DNA of 64,000 nucleotides from WM-3-3 sp041660045 (GTDB taxonomy: Bacteria > Pseudomonadota > Gammaproteobacteria > Methylococcales > Methylomonadaceae), in NCBI GenBank assembly GCA_041660045.1, contig JBAZXA010000002.1, positions 248,001 to 312,000 on the forward strand, given 5' to 3'. How positions within the stretch are numbered: the stretch's first letter is position 1; every line of letters starts with the position of its first letter. The translations under genes were made by a program, and so were the position numbers. Positions 10,116 through 19,066 of the stretch are shown here, piece by piece. Below the pieces are notes generated by a model. That model saw nothing but the letters and a program-made list of their open reading frames with translations, was not told the DNA's origin and searched no databases.

Positions 10116-10772
10116 ATGAATATTTACACCATAGACTTAAACCTGACCCCTACGACTTTTGATTTATGGCATGTTTATTTAGCAATAGCCGTTGCCGTAT
10201 TGGCCTTAGTTTTAATCATAGTGCTGCTGGCAAGCATAATCGGGATGTTACGCAGCCATAAACCAATTAATACGCCGTTACCGGAAGCTGCGACACCACA
10301 ACTTAAACCAGAAGTGAAAGTGGTGGAAAAAATTGTTGAAATAGAAAAAATTGTACAAGCACCTGCCCCTGAACCCATCGTATTGAAAGAAGCTACGCCC
10401 GATGCCGCTTTACAATTGCTTGGGTTGTTGCAACAAGAAGCGCGTTTTATTGATTTTATCAAAGAAGACTTGAGCGCCTTTAGTGATGCGGACATAGGCG
10501 TTGCCGCACGGGTAGTCCATGAAGGTTGCCATAAAGCGCTAAACCAACACTTTACCTTAGCGCCCGTACGCACAGAGGCAGAAGGTAGCAGGATTACCTT
10601 GCCGGCTGGTTTTGATGCTGCCAGTGTGCGTTTAACCGGAAATATTGTCGGCTCAGCACCATTTAGCGGAACTTTGGTACACAAAGGTTGGCAAGTGACA
10701 GATATTCGCTTGCCGAAATTAACGCAAACCTACAATGCTAATATTGTTGCGGCAGCTGAGGTGGAATTGTGA
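10116..10772 (+). CDS. DUF2760 family membrane-anchored protein
   Basis: A 218-residue protein with one membrane helix near residues 18-45 (YLAIAVAVLALVLIIVLLAS). A Pro/Glu/Lys-rich linker with KVVEKIVEIEKIV follows. The C-terminal DUF2760 domain (about 90-218) contains LLGLLQQEARFIDFIKEDL and GTLVHKGWQVTDIRLP. Genes of this family are typically next to divergent Hsp70 genes, as here: its TGA overlaps the GTG start of the first Hsp70 by 4 nt, implying translational coupling. The domain probably faces the cytoplasm as a membrane partner of the Hsp70s, but this is inference. Confidence 0.87.
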   Translation: MNIYTIDLNLTPTTFDLWHVYLAIAVAVLALVLIIVLLASIIGMLRSHKPINTPLPEAATPQLKPEVKVVEKIVEIEKIVQAPAPEPIVLKEATPDAALQLLGLLQQEARFIDFIKEDLSAFSDADIGVAARVVHEGCHKALNQHFTLAPVRTEAEGSRITLPAGFDAASVRLTGNIVGSAPFSGTLVHKGWQVTDIRLPKLTQTYNANIVAAAEVEL

Positions 10773-12643
10773 GTTACCAGCCGTTAAGTTTTATACCAAC
10801 AAGCAGCCAAAACCAGGCTAAACGCTTTGTTGTGGGGATAGATTTAGGTACGACCCATTGCGTATTGTCCTATGCTGATCTGAATCTGTTGGCTGAAGAT
10901 ACCTTTAGCCAACAGGTTATGCCAATACCGCAATTAACAGCGCCAGGTAATATTGAAGACAAATTGCAATTGCCATCGTTTTTGTATCAAGCCCATGATG
11001 CTGAGTTGGCCCAAGGATCTACTGCCTTGCCCTGGACAACACAACCACAATACCTGGTCGGTGAGATTGCCCGTCATCTAGGCAGTAAAACCCCAATCCG
11101 TTTAGTTGGTAGTGCAAAAAGTTGGCTATGTCATGCGGGTGTCGATTGTAAAGCCCCCATTTTACCAGCAGAAGCGCCGGAAGAAGTTGTTAAGGTATCA
11201 CCTTTACAAGCAACTACGGCGTATTTGCAACATTTGAGTGATGCTTGGCTGCATGCCCATCCGGATGCCCCGTTAAGCCAACAAGAACTAACCATTACCG
11301 TGCCAGCATCCTTTGATCCGGCAGCGCGTGAATTAACAGTGGAGGCTGCGCGCGCCGTTGGTTTAAGCCAGGCCATCTTGCTGGAAGAGCCGCAAGCTGC
11401 GGTTTACAGCTGGATAGAACAAAGCCAAGGTGACTGGCGTCAGCAAACAACGGTGGGTGATGTTATTTTAGTGGTGGATATCGGCGGCGGTACGACTGAC
11501 TTGTCGTTAATAGCAGTAACCCAGCAAGATGGCAACTTAGAACTAACCCGTGTTGCGGTTGGCGATCATATTCTTTTAGGCGGCGATAATATGGATTTGG
11601 CGCTCGCTTATACCATTAAAGCCAAATTGGAAAAAGAAGGCAAACGCCTAGAACCTTGGCAAGTGCAAGCGTTGACGCACAGTTGCCGTGATGCCAAGGA
11701 AAAAATCTTCAACCAAGCCGAAATTGATAGTTTACCTTTAGTTGTGCCTAGTCGCGGATCATCGTTTATCGGTGGCACATTGCGTACAGAACTAACCCGC
11801 GAAGAAGTCAACCGCGTATTAGTTGAGGGCTTTTTGCCCCAAGTGGCAGTCACCGATATGCCAGTAAACCGGCCACGCTCAGGCCTACGCACTACAGGCT
11901 TACCTTATGCCCAAGATGCTGCGATAACCCGGCATTTGGCGGCCTTTTTGGCGCGACAACAATTAGCCGCGGCCGAATTGGGCGATGTCAACTTACCGCA
12001 GCATGCCAGTTTTTTACATCCTACGGCAGTTTTGTTTAATGGCGGTGTCCTTAAAGCCAACACTATAGCTGAGCGTTTAATGAGCGTACTTAATGCGTGG
12101 CTGGCTGCTGAACAAGCACCGGCTGCAAGATTGTTGCAAGGCGCTGATCTAGATTTGGCCGTTGCCCGGGGTGCGGCATATTACGGTTTTGTGCGGCAAG
12201 GTAAAGGTGTCAGGATCAAAGGCGGTACGGCTGCAGCTTATTATGTCGGTATTGAAAGTGCTATGCCTGCGGTGCCAGGTATGGCTCCAGAAATTGAAGC
12301 CTTATGCATTGCACCGTTTGGCATGGAAGAGGGGAGCCAACAAGAACTGCCGGATGAGGAATTTGGTTTGGTGGTGGGTGAGCCGGTGCGGTTTCGTTTT
12401 TTCTCAGCCAATAATCGCCGTGACGATAGCGTCGGTACGCGTTTAGATTATTGGACTGATGCCGAGCTGCAAGAATTGGACGAGATTGAAATTACCTTAG
12501 CAGAAGAAGGCCGTAAAACCGGGGAAATTGTTCCGGTGCATTTATGTGCTGCGGTTACAGAAGTGGGTACCTTAGAACTACATGCGGTATCGCGTGGTAA
12601 TGGCAGCCGCTGGAAAATAGAGTTTGATGTTAGGGCGGAATAA
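10769..12643 (+). CDS. Hsp70-family protein (first of two paralogues)
   Basis: A 624-residue divergent Hsp70. The ATPase domain shows the phosphate-1 loop GIDLGTTH (residues 23-30), the phosphate-2 motif DIGGGTTD (from residue 237), SWLCHAGVD, and the NGGVL segment of the adenosine site. After the nucleotide-binding domain only a compact beta-rich segment remains, ending KIEFDVRAE, so the helical lid and disordered tail of DnaK are missing. No grpE or dnaJ is nearby, so it is unlikely to be the housekeeping chaperone. It is coupled to the DUF2760 gene through a GTGA overlap and is clearly paralogous to the second Hsp70 at 13.2 kb. Confidence 0.92.
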   Translation: MSYQPLSFIPTSSQNQAKRFVVGIDLGTTHCVLSYADLNLLAEDTFSQQVMPIPQLTAPGNIEDKLQLPSFLYQAHDAELAQGSTALPWTTQPQYLVGEIARHLGSKTPIRLVGSAKSWLCHAGVDCKAPILPAEAPEEVVKVSPLQATTAYLQHLSDAWLHAHPDAPLSQQELTITVPASFDPAARELTVEAARAVGLSQAILLEEPQAAVYSWIEQSQGDWRQQTTVGDVILVVDIGGGTTDLSLIAVTQQDGNLELTRVAVGDHILLGGDNMDLALAYTIKAKLEKEGKRLEPWQVQALTHSCRDAKEKIFNQAEIDSLPLVVPSRGSSFIGGTLRTELTREEVNRVLVEGFLPQVAVTDMPVNRPRSGLRTTGLPYAQDAAITRHLAAFLARQQLAAAELGDVNLPQHASFLHPTAVLFNGGVLKANTIAERLMSVLNAWLAAEQAPAARLLQGADLDLAVARGAAYYGFVRQGKGVRIKGGTAAAYYVGIESAMPAVPGMAPEIEALCIAPFGMEEGSQQELPDEEFGLVVGEPVRFRFFSANNRRDDSVGTRLDYWTDAELQELDEIEITLAEEGRKTGEIVPVHLCAAVTEVGTLELHAVSRGNGSRWKIEFDVRAE

Positions 12644-12754
12644 TTTATGGATAACATCATTACCGTATTTAGGGCTAATTTCGCTTAAAAGATTTGCGGT
12701 TTGATGGCCTTTTTATGTCTGGTTCGACTTTTTCGCCTGAGGGGTTACACAATT

Positions 12755-13198
12755 ATGCTTGAAATTAGGACTGAATTAGAGATTCATGCTACGCCAGAGC
12801 AAATTTGGAATATTCTTACGGACTTTACAACTTATGCTGAATGGAACCCGTTTATCCGTTCAATCCAAGGCGTCGCCGAACCAGATAAGCGCTTGAAAGT
12901 ATCAATTCAGCTAGGTGAAGAAAAGCCAATGCAGTTTCAGCCTAAGCTATTAATTTGTGATACCAATAAAGAGCTACGCTGGTCAGGCAATGTAGTGCTG
13001 CCAGGGATATTGGACGGCGAGCATTATTTCCAGATTGTGCCCCTCGCATCGGCTAAAGTGTGTTTTATTCAAGGCGAAATATTTTCCGGGTTGTTAATGC
13101 CTTTCTTTCAGAGAAAACTTGAAAATGGCACTAAAGCAGGCTTTGTTGCGATGAACCTAGCGTTACAAGCCCGCGCAGAACTCACCCGTGCAAACTAA
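12755..13198 (+). CDS. SRPBCC domain protein
   Basis: A 147-residue protein with the START/SRPBCC (polyketide cyclase/dehydrase-like) fold signature. It opens with IRTELEIHATPEQIWNILTD and TYAEWNPFIRSIQG and ends with an amphipathic helix. Proteins of this fold bind hydrophobic ligands in a cavity; the ligand is unknown here. The start at 12755 has GAGGGG at 12739-12744. Translation could also begin at 12701, but the extra residues are hydrophobic and not family-like. The gene overlaps the second Hsp70 gene by 11 nt, so it belongs to the same operon. Confidence 0.87.
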   Translation: MLEIRTELEIHATPEQIWNILTDFTTYAEWNPFIRSIQGVAEPDKRLKVSIQLGEEKPMQFQPKLLICDTNKELRWSGNVVLPGILDGEHYFQIVPLASAKVCFIQGEIFSGLLMPFFQRKLENGTKAGFVAMNLALQARAELTRAN

Positions 13199-15959
13199 AG
13201 TCGCCCAATATTTAGTTGGTATAGATTTGGGCACCACGCATACGGTGGTGGCTTATGCCCGTGCTGAGCAAAAGCTACCGGATATTAAGCTGTTTAACAT
13301 TAATCAACTGGTGGCTCCTGGGCAAGTGGCCGCGCGGCCGCTATTACCCTCAGTGCGTTATCATCCTGCGCCAAATGAATTGTCGGCCGAGGATTTAGTG
13401 TATCCTTCTGCCGGAGTGAGTGCCGTCATCGGAGAGGCCGCCAGGGTTTTAGGGGCAAAAACCAAAGGCCGTTTGGTGGCTAGCGCCAAAAGTTGGCTAT
13501 CACACCCATCGGTGGATTACCACGCTGAAATTTTGCCTTGGGGTAGTGATGATGAGATTGCCAAGGTTTCCCCCATTGCAGCCAGTGCCAGTTATTTAGC
13601 ACATATCCGAACGGTTTGGGCACATCAATTTCCTGATGCACCACTAGAAAAGCAAGACATTGTCATCACCGTGCCAGCCTCTTTTGATGAAGGCGCCCGG
13701 TCATTAACATTAGAAGCCGCCAAGCTAGCAGGTTTAGACCGTGTCCGCCTGCTCGAAGAACCGCAAGCGGTGTGTTACGATTGGCTCAAACGCCATAGTG
13801 GCCAGGTTAAGCAAGCCTTGGCTGGAGTTAATTTATTGTTGGTATGCGATGTCGGAGGTGGCACTACCGATTTAACGCTAATAAAAGTTGAGCATGGCGA
13901 TTTAGAACCCAAGTTAACCCGTATTGGTGTGGGTGATCACTTAATGCTAGGCGGCGATAATATTGACCTGGCCTTGGCACATGTAGCCGAAAGCCGCATT
14001 AATACCGAGAAAAAACGCTTGTCTGCGGCTGATTTTTCGCAATTGCTTGAGCAATGCCGTATGGCAAAAGAGCGTTTACTGGCGGATGACGCGCCAGAGC
14101 AAGTACAGGTCACGTTGCTAGGTGGTGGGTCGCGTTTGATTGGCGCTTTACGCTCGGCTACTTTAGGCCGGGATGAAGTGAGGGGTATCGCTTTGGATGG
14201 CTTTTTCCCATTATCTGGTTTAGATGAGACACCCGATAAAAAACGTAGCGGTGTACTCGAGTTTGGTTTGCCGTATGCAGCGGAACCAGCTATCAGCAAA
14301 CATATTGCGGCTTTTTTAAAATTACATGCCGATGCTGCGGGTGTAGCACTAAATGGTTTAGGCCGGGTACCTGATGCCATTTTATTAAACGGCGGCGTGT
14401 TCCGCAGCCAGCCTATCACGCAACGGGTCATCGATTTATTGGCGTTATGGCGTCAGCAAGCGCCGGTACTGTTGGAAAATAAACATCCTGAGCTGTCCGT
14501 GGCATTGGGGGCAGTGAGTTACGCACAAGCCAGGCGCGATAAAAAAATTCAAATCGGTGGCGGTGCGGCAAGAAGTTATTTTTTGCTGGTAGATACCGAT
14601 CAAAGGCAGCAGCAAGGTGTTTGCTTATTGCCTAAAGGCAGTGCGGAAGGCGAAGAAGTTGTCCTTAAAACACGGCAATTTGCACTGCGGTTAGGCCAAC
14701 CTGTCCGTTTTCATTTAGCATCAATGAGTGGTGATATAGCCTGTAAGGCGGGGGACTTGGTTACCATCAATGATGATTTCCATATGCTACCGCCTTTGGC
14801 AGTTGCTTTTAGCCAAGTAAGCGTACAAGCACAAACTGAAGTAACCGTTGAACTTGCGGTCACGCAAACGGAAATGGGTACCTTAAAAATTCAATGTGTC
14901 TCAGTACAAGATAATAAGCTACGCTGGGATGTTGAATTTCAGATACGAAAAAACCAAGGCAGTAAGCTGGCCTCGGCTGGTTTGCCGACGGATAGCCAGC
15001 TCCCTTTGCAATTACCAGCCGCCATTGAAAAAATTCAGCTGGTTTTTGGTGCAAAATCTAAACAGGTCGACCCTAAAGCAGTTAAAAATTTACGTGCTGA
15101 ATTGGAAAAACAATTAGCAAGTGAGCGTAACTTATGGGGTATGCCGTTATTAAGGGCATTATTCTCGGCCTTGTGGGAAGGTGAAAAGTTTCGCCGCCGC
15201 TCCGATCGGCATGAACGGCTATGGCTAAACTTAGTGGGTTTTTGTTTACGCCCAGGTTTGGGTTATCCCTTGGATGACTGGCGTGTGGAACAAATTTGGA
15301 AACTTTACCCCCATAATATTCAATTTGTGAATGACAGCCAAAACTGGAGCGAATGGTGGACCCTATGGCGCAGGGTTGCCGGAGGCTTAAGCGCCACTGC
15401 ACAAGAACAAATTTTTGACGATATAGCTAAATACATTAATCCAACCTCGGCTAGACTTCCGGCGGTTACTAAGCAACTGGCCAGCCGTAGCTATGATGAT
15501 ATCGTGCGTCTGGCTGCGGTTTTGGAGGCTTTGCCACTGGCAAAAAAAATTCAACTGGGTGATTGGTTATTAATGCGCTTACAAAAAACCAGTGAAGCGC
15601 AGCAGACTTGGTGGGCAGTGGGCAGGATAGGTGCACGCCAGCCTTTTTATGGCAGTGACCATAATGTTGTACCTGTTGCAACAGCGGAAGCTTGGCTGGC
15701 GCAGCTGTTGGCGGTTGATTGGAAAAGCAATTCCCACGCCAGCTTTGCAGCAACCCAAATTGCCAGGATGAGTGGCGACCGGGCACGGGACATCGATGAT
15801 GCCATGCGGGTGCGGGTGGTTGAAAAACTCAAATTGAGCAAATCCCCTAATTCCTGGGTCGAAATGGTAATGCAAGTGAAAGAGCTGGATGAAAAAGAAG
15901 AAAAACAATTTTTTGGCGAAGCCTTACCCCCGGGCTTAAAATTAATTAATAGCGTATAG
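13188..15959 (+). CDS. Hsp70-family protein with C-terminal DUF3731 region
   Basis: A 923-residue Hsp70-like protein. Residues 1-590 parallel the first paralogue: GIDLGTTH (11-18), SWLSHPSVD, DVGGGTTD (from 221) and a beta segment ending DVEFQIRK. An extra helical region from about residue 615 to the end (LWGMPLLRALFSALWEGEKF, RHERLWLNLVGF) matches the DUF3731-type extension. That extension takes the place of the usual substrate lid. The GTG start overlaps the SRPBCC gene. The two Hsp70s, the DUF2760 protein and the SRPBCC protein form one transcription unit, suggesting a specialised ATPase assembly whose client is unknown. Confidence 0.92.
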   Translation: MQTKVAQYLVGIDLGTTHTVVAYARAEQKLPDIKLFNINQLVAPGQVAARPLLPSVRYHPAPNELSAEDLVYPSAGVSAVIGEAARVLGAKTKGRLVASAKSWLSHPSVDYHAEILPWGSDDEIAKVSPIAASASYLAHIRTVWAHQFPDAPLEKQDIVITVPASFDEGARSLTLEAAKLAGLDRVRLLEEPQAVCYDWLKRHSGQVKQALAGVNLLLVCDVGGGTTDLTLIKVEHGDLEPKLTRIGVGDHLMLGGDNIDLALAHVAESRINTEKKRLSAADFSQLLEQCRMAKERLLADDAPEQVQVTLLGGGSRLIGALRSATLGRDEVRGIALDGFFPLSGLDETPDKKRSGVLEFGLPYAAEPAISKHIAAFLKLHADAAGVALNGLGRVPDAILLNGGVFRSQPITQRVIDLLALWRQQAPVLLENKHPELSVALGAVSYAQARRDKKIQIGGGAARSYFLLVDTDQRQQQGVCLLPKGSAEGEEVVLKTRQFALRLGQPVRFHLASMSGDIACKAGDLVTINDDFHMLPPLAVAFSQVSVQAQTEVTVELAVTQTEMGTLKIQCVSVQDNKLRWDVEFQIRKNQGSKLASAGLPTDSQLPLQLPAAIEKIQLVFGAKSKQVDPKAVKNLRAELEKQLASERNLWGMPLLRALFSALWEGEKFRRRSDRHERLWLNLVGFCLRPGLGYPLDDWRVEQIWKLYPHNIQFVNDSQNWSEWWTLWRRVAGGLSATAQEQIFDDIAKYINPTSARLPAVTKQLASRSYDDIVRLAAVLEALPLAKKIQLGDWLLMRLQKTSEAQQTWWAVGRIGARQPFYGSDHNVVPVATAEAWLAQLLAVDWKSNSHASFAATQIARMSGDRARDIDDAMRVRVVEKLKLSKSPNSWVEMVMQVKELDEKEEKQFFGEALPPGLKLINSV

Positions 15960-15967
15960 GACCACTT

Positions 15968-16321
15968 ATGAAAGCAGTAGCTATCGTTTTACTGTTAGGT
16001 TTGTTCGGACTTTATTTTGTTGACGCTGCGTTTAAAATTGAGATATTCCATGCCGAAATTTTAATACATAGCACCATTCGGTTTTTTACTGGTTTTTTTG
16101 TAATCGGCATTTTGTATTTCTATACCCACAAAATACGCTTTAAAAGCTTGGTTGCCTTGGTATTTGGCTTGTTAATTGCGGATGATGTAGTGGATTATTT
16201 CCGCCACGTAGAAAGCTTTAACGCCGAAGCCATTTTGTTTAGTTTCTATATGTTGCTTTGGGGCTCAGTAACTGGCTATGTTTTTATGAAACAAGTAAAA
16301 AAATATAGGGATCAATGGTAA
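15968..16321 (+). CDS. Small four-helix membrane protein
   Basis: A 117-residue hydrophobic protein with four likely membrane helices (about 3-22, 35-52, 58-75, 86-107) and a basic C-terminus (KQVKKYRDQW). No family was recognised. It begins 8 nt after the stop codon of the second Hsp70 with AGGACC just upstream, so it is probably the last gene of the Hsp70 operon. A stem-loop suitable for termination follows at 16361-16405. Confidence 0.72.
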   Translation: MKAVAIVLLLGLFGLYFVDAAFKIEIFHAEILIHSTIRFFTGFFVIGILYFYTHKIRFKSLVALVFGLLIADDVVDYFRHVESFNAEAILFSFYMLLWGSVTGYVFMKQVKKYRDQW

Positions 16322-16360
16322 TTGAGCGTTAAAAATAAAATCATTAACCAGTTGATGTTT

Positions 16361-16405
16361 AAAATGCCTCAGAAGGGAGATTACAGATCCGATCCGAGGC
16401 ATTTT
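16361..16405. terminator. Stem-loop between convergent genes
   Basis: AAAATGCCTC (16361-16370) pairs perfectly with GAGGCATTTT (16396-16405). The A-run on one side and T-run on the other allow it to work as a terminator in both directions. It lies between the end of the Hsp70 operon and the convergent small secreted protein gene. The 25-nt loop is longer than usual. Confidence 0.65.
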
Positions 16406-16464
16406 ACTGTTTTGGTGTTTCCTATTTTCTTATAACCTTTACGGCAAACCATAATACCTAAAGA

Positions 16465-16950
16465 TTATTTGCGTGTACCCGAGGCTTGGTCCGGTGTATC
16501 CATAATACGGTTTAGTAAATTGGTTTGTTGTGAAACCCGGTCGGCTTGGGTTAATTCGATCATGCCTTTAAGTTCAGTAAAACGCTTTCCGGCTTCTTTT
16601 AAGTGCTCAGTTGCTGCAGCTAAATCACCGTCTTTGACGTCCATACGGGCTTGCTTTAAATATCCATTGGCACGGTTACGGTTTCTGTCAACTTTATCAT
16701 TGGCATTGATTTCTTTACTTACAGTCAGCGCTTCTTTGATATTTTCTATGATGATATCAGTGCTGGCTTTCTCATTAATCGCTTTTAACGCCTCACCCAC
16801 TTGGCTTACTGTGGCATCAATACCTTCTGCTGGCGTCATTTTATTATACATACAGGCCATGCCTAGGCAAACGGCGGATGTAGTCGTAGAAAAAACGCCT
16901 AAAAAAAGTGTTAATGTGCTAGTTAAGACAATGCTTTTTATATCTTTCAT
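16465..16950 (-). CDS. Secreted helical hypothetical protein
   Basis: A 161-residue protein with an N-terminal signal peptide (about residues 1-26, ending TTTSA, before VCLGMACMY). The mature part is almost entirely charged helix with phrases such as NGYLKQARMDVKDGDLAAATEHLKEAG, reminiscent of small helical-repeat or metal/haem-binding four-helix proteins; no specific family was recognised. Two cysteines lie close to the mature N-terminus. A long open frame on the opposite strand of the same region was judged to be its shadow, because only this strand gives a signal peptide and a hydrophilic mature protein. Confidence 0.7.
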   Translation of the reverse strand: MKDIKSIVLTSTLTLFLGVFSTTTSAVCLGMACMYNKMTPAEGIDATVSQVGEALKAINEKASTDIIIENIKEALTVSKEINANDKVDRNRNRANGYLKQARMDVKDGDLAAATEHLKEAGKRFTELKGMIELTQADRVSQQTNLLNRIMDTPDQASGTRK

Positions 16951-17168
16951 GTAATGTAAACCTCGTTATTGTTATTATTTGGCCAGTTTGGCAACTGTCT
17001 AGATATTGAATATATATAATTAGTTACGAAACTCGGCAGACATTAACACATACAATAAAAAAATTAAATCAAATATAACGAGCAATAATTAGGCGAAATT
17101 CCCAATAAAAAAACACATAAATTAGCCAATAAAGCATAGCCATAAGCACTTAAAAAATGTATGGCAGC

Positions 17169-17660
17169 CTAGTAGACGATAGCGACTATATAATAACGGC
17201 TTTGTTTTAGTTCGCTTTTTATGATGATTTCATCATCTATGGTTTTTTTGAGCAGGGCTTTAGCCATGGGTGAGTCTAAGCTGATGTAATTTTTTTTAGG
17301 GTCTAGTTCATCCGCGCCGACGATGCGGTATGTCAGTTCGGAGCCGCCTTCAGTTTCTAAGGTAACCCAAGCACTAAAAAAGACCCGGTCTTGGTCAGCG
17401 GGTTTTTCTGAGACGATGTTTAATTGGGGTAGCCGCTTTTGCAAATAATGTATACGTCGGTCTATGCCGCGGAGTTCTTTTTTTCGGTAGATGTATTCGG
17501 CATTTTCCGAGCGGTCACCTTCGGCAGCTGCGGCAGTGACGGCCAGCGTGACGAGTTTGCGCTTATCCCACAAAGCCCTAAGTTCTGCTTCTAATTCACG
17601 GTAGCCTTCAGGGGTTATATAGGGTGAGGATTTGGGTGGTGGTGGTCGCCAGCGCGACAT
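17169..17660 (-). CDS. greB: Transcription elongation factor GreB
   Basis: A 163-residue Gre factor that rescues backtracked RNA polymerase by stimulating transcript cleavage. The N-terminal coiled-coil carries ITPEGYRELEAELRALWDKR and the tip acidic pair region AEGDRSENAEYIYRKKELR. The C-terminal FKBP-like domain ends DEIIIKSELKQSRYYIVAIVY. Length equals that of E. coli GreB (158). The start at 17660 (MSRWRPPPPK) is preceded by GGGG with 7-nt spacing. The frame continues upstream to 17711 but without a good ribosome site. It is divergent from slyD. Confidence 0.93.
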   Translation of the reverse strand: MSRWRPPPPKSSPYITPEGYRELEAELRALWDKRKLVTLAVTAAAAEGDRSENAEYIYRKKELRGIDRRIHYLQKRLPQLNIVSEKPADQDRVFFSAWVTLETEGGSELTYRIVGADELDPKKNYISLDSPMAKALLKKTIDDEIIIKSELKQSRYYIVAIVY

Positions 17661-17789
17661 ATTGAGTCCCCTAAAGGTAAGTTTGGGTTTAAGCCTTAAG
17701 CCATTAAGCAAATTTTTGCTTTTTTTTCAGACAAATATCTTATAAATCTATATCATAAAGGGCTTTTTAATTTGTAAGAAGGTTTAATC

Positions 17790-18272
17790 ATGCAAATCAG
17801 TAATAATATGGCAGTATCATTCCACTATACCTTAACCAATGATCAAGGCGAAGTGCTGGATAGCTCAGTGGACGGCGAAGCTTTAGTCTATTTGCACGGT
17901 ATGGGCAATATTATTTTTGGCTTAGAAAAGGCAATGGCGGATAAGGTCGTTGGTGATAAGTTTAAAGTTAGGGTTGACCCTGAAGAGGCTTATGGCGAGT
18001 ATGTTGAAGATAAGATACAAGTGCTCCCAATGTCTATGTTTGAAGGCGTTGAAACCGTTGAAGAAGGTATGACCTTCCATGCCGATATGGGGGATGGCAA
18101 TGGTACGGTGACTGTGATCAATGTTAATGGTGACGATGTCACTATCGATGGCAACCACCCGTTGGCGGGTGAGGCGCTGACTTTTGATGTTGAAGTCATC
18201 GCGATCAGACCTGCCTCCGAAGAAGAAATTTCTCATGGTCATATCCATGGTGATGGCGGTCATCACCATTAA
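17790..18272 (+). CDS. slyD: FKBP-type peptidyl-prolyl isomerase, SlyD-like
   Basis: A 160-residue FKBP of the SlyD/SlpA group. The N-terminal half carries SFHYTLTNDQGEVLDSS and YLHGMGNIIFGLEKAM, followed by the insert-in-flap chaperone domain (PEEAYGEY to NHPLAGEALTF). A short His-rich tail (HGHIHGDGGHHH) makes metal, especially nickel, binding likely, as in E. coli SlyD although shorter. It acts in the cytoplasm as prolyl isomerase, chaperone and metal-binding protein. It starts with ATG after AAGAAGG. A strong palindrome downstream separates it from mtnP. Confidence 0.92.
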   Translation: MQISNNMAVSFHYTLTNDQGEVLDSSVDGEALVYLHGMGNIIFGLEKAMADKVVGDKFKVRVDPEEAYGEYVEDKIQVLPMSMFEGVETVEEGMTFHADMGDGNGTVTVINVNGDDVTIDGNHPLAGEALTFDVEVIAIRPASEEEISHGHIHGDGGHHH

Positions 18273-18288
18273 TTGGTTACAAAGCTGG

Positions 18289-18316
18289 GCAAGGTTACCT
18301 TAAAAACTAACCTTGC
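18289..18316. terminator. Bidirectional stem-loop between slyD and mtnP
   Basis: GCAAGGTTA (18289-18297) pairs perfectly with TAACCTTGC (18308-18316) around a 10-nt loop. It fills the gap between the convergent stop codons. The T-run after the stem is weak on both sides, so termination strength is uncertain. Confidence 0.6.
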
Positions 18317-19057
18317 TTAAGCTAAAAGCACAAATTCTTTTAATAAGCTGGCCGCATTGGCCATACCTAAGTGTAGGTTGTGTTCAATTTCGGCCATGGT
18401 GATTTCGCCTTGAGTTTTGCCCGCTGCCCAGTTGGCGACTACGGATATGCCAGCGTATTGCATGCCTAATTCTTTGGCTAGGGTGGCCTCTGGCATAGCC
18501 GTCATGCCCACTAAATCGCAGCCGTCTTGCTGCATACGTTTAATTTCTGCCGCACTTTCAAGCCTAGGCCCTTGGGTACAGCCGTAAGTGGCACTCTGGC
18601 TAATGGTTAGATTTGCGCGCGCAGCAGCGTAAATTAAGCGCGTCCGCAAGTCCGGGGTGTAAGGAAAAGTAAAATCAATATGGGTTACCGGGTCACCTGG
18701 GTCTTCAAAAAAAGTGTGTTTGCGGTTGTATGTGTAGTCAATTATTTGGTCTGGGATAGCGATATGTGCAGGTGCCATGTCTTGGGTAATGCCACCTACT
18801 GCTGTGACGGCAATAATCTGTTCCACGCCAAGTTGTTGTAGTCCCCATATATTCGCACAGTAATTAACCTTATGCGGGGCAATACTATGTGGGTTGCCGT
18901 GCCGGGCTAAAAATACAAGGGCAACACCGTTGAGTTCACCAGTTACATAAGCGGCAGAAGGGGAGCCGTATGGTGTTTGTAATTGCTCTGTTTTAATCAG
19001 CTTAAAGTCTGCGAGTTGGGTTAAGCCGGTGCCGCCAATAATGGCTAGTTTATTCAT
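18317..19057 (-). CDS. mtnP: S-methyl-5'-thioinosine phosphorylase
   Basis: A 246-residue PNP/MTAP-family phosphorylase. Family motifs include IIGGTGL at the N-terminus, FLARHGNPHSIAPHKVNY for phosphate and ribose binding, TYGCTQGPRLESAAE, and GMTAMPEA near the nucleoside site. The base-recognition loop reads VVANWAAGK, with Asn209 where adenine-specific MTA phosphorylases have Asp. That favours a 6-oxopurine such as methylthioinosine, as described for the Pseudomonas aeruginosa enzyme. It lies in an operon with hpt and nagZ, the arrangement also known from pseudomonads. The product hypoxanthine could be used directly by the phosphoribosyltransferase encoded upstream. Confidence 0.9.
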   Translation of the reverse strand: MNKLAIIGGTGLTQLADFKLIKTEQLQTPYGSPSAAYVTGELNGVALVFLARHGNPHSIAPHKVNYCANIWGLQQLGVEQIIAVTAVGGITQDMAPAHIAIPDQIIDYTYNRKHTFFEDPGDPVTHIDFTFPYTPDLRTRLIYAAARANLTISQSATYGCTQGPRLESAAEIKRMQQDGCDLVGMTAMPEATLAKELGMQYAGISVVANWAAGKTQGEITMAEIEHNLHLGMANAASLLKEFVLLA

Positions 19058-19066
19058 GTTTTTGCC

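Noticed and set aside
10769..15959. Housekeeping DnaK chaperone
   Set aside because: Both proteins lack the DnaK lid and tail and have no grpE or dnaJ neighbours.
16469..16954. Long plus-strand frame opposite the small secreted protein gene
   Set aside because: It mirrors the minus-strand gene almost exactly; only the minus strand gives a signal peptide and a hydrophilic mature protein.
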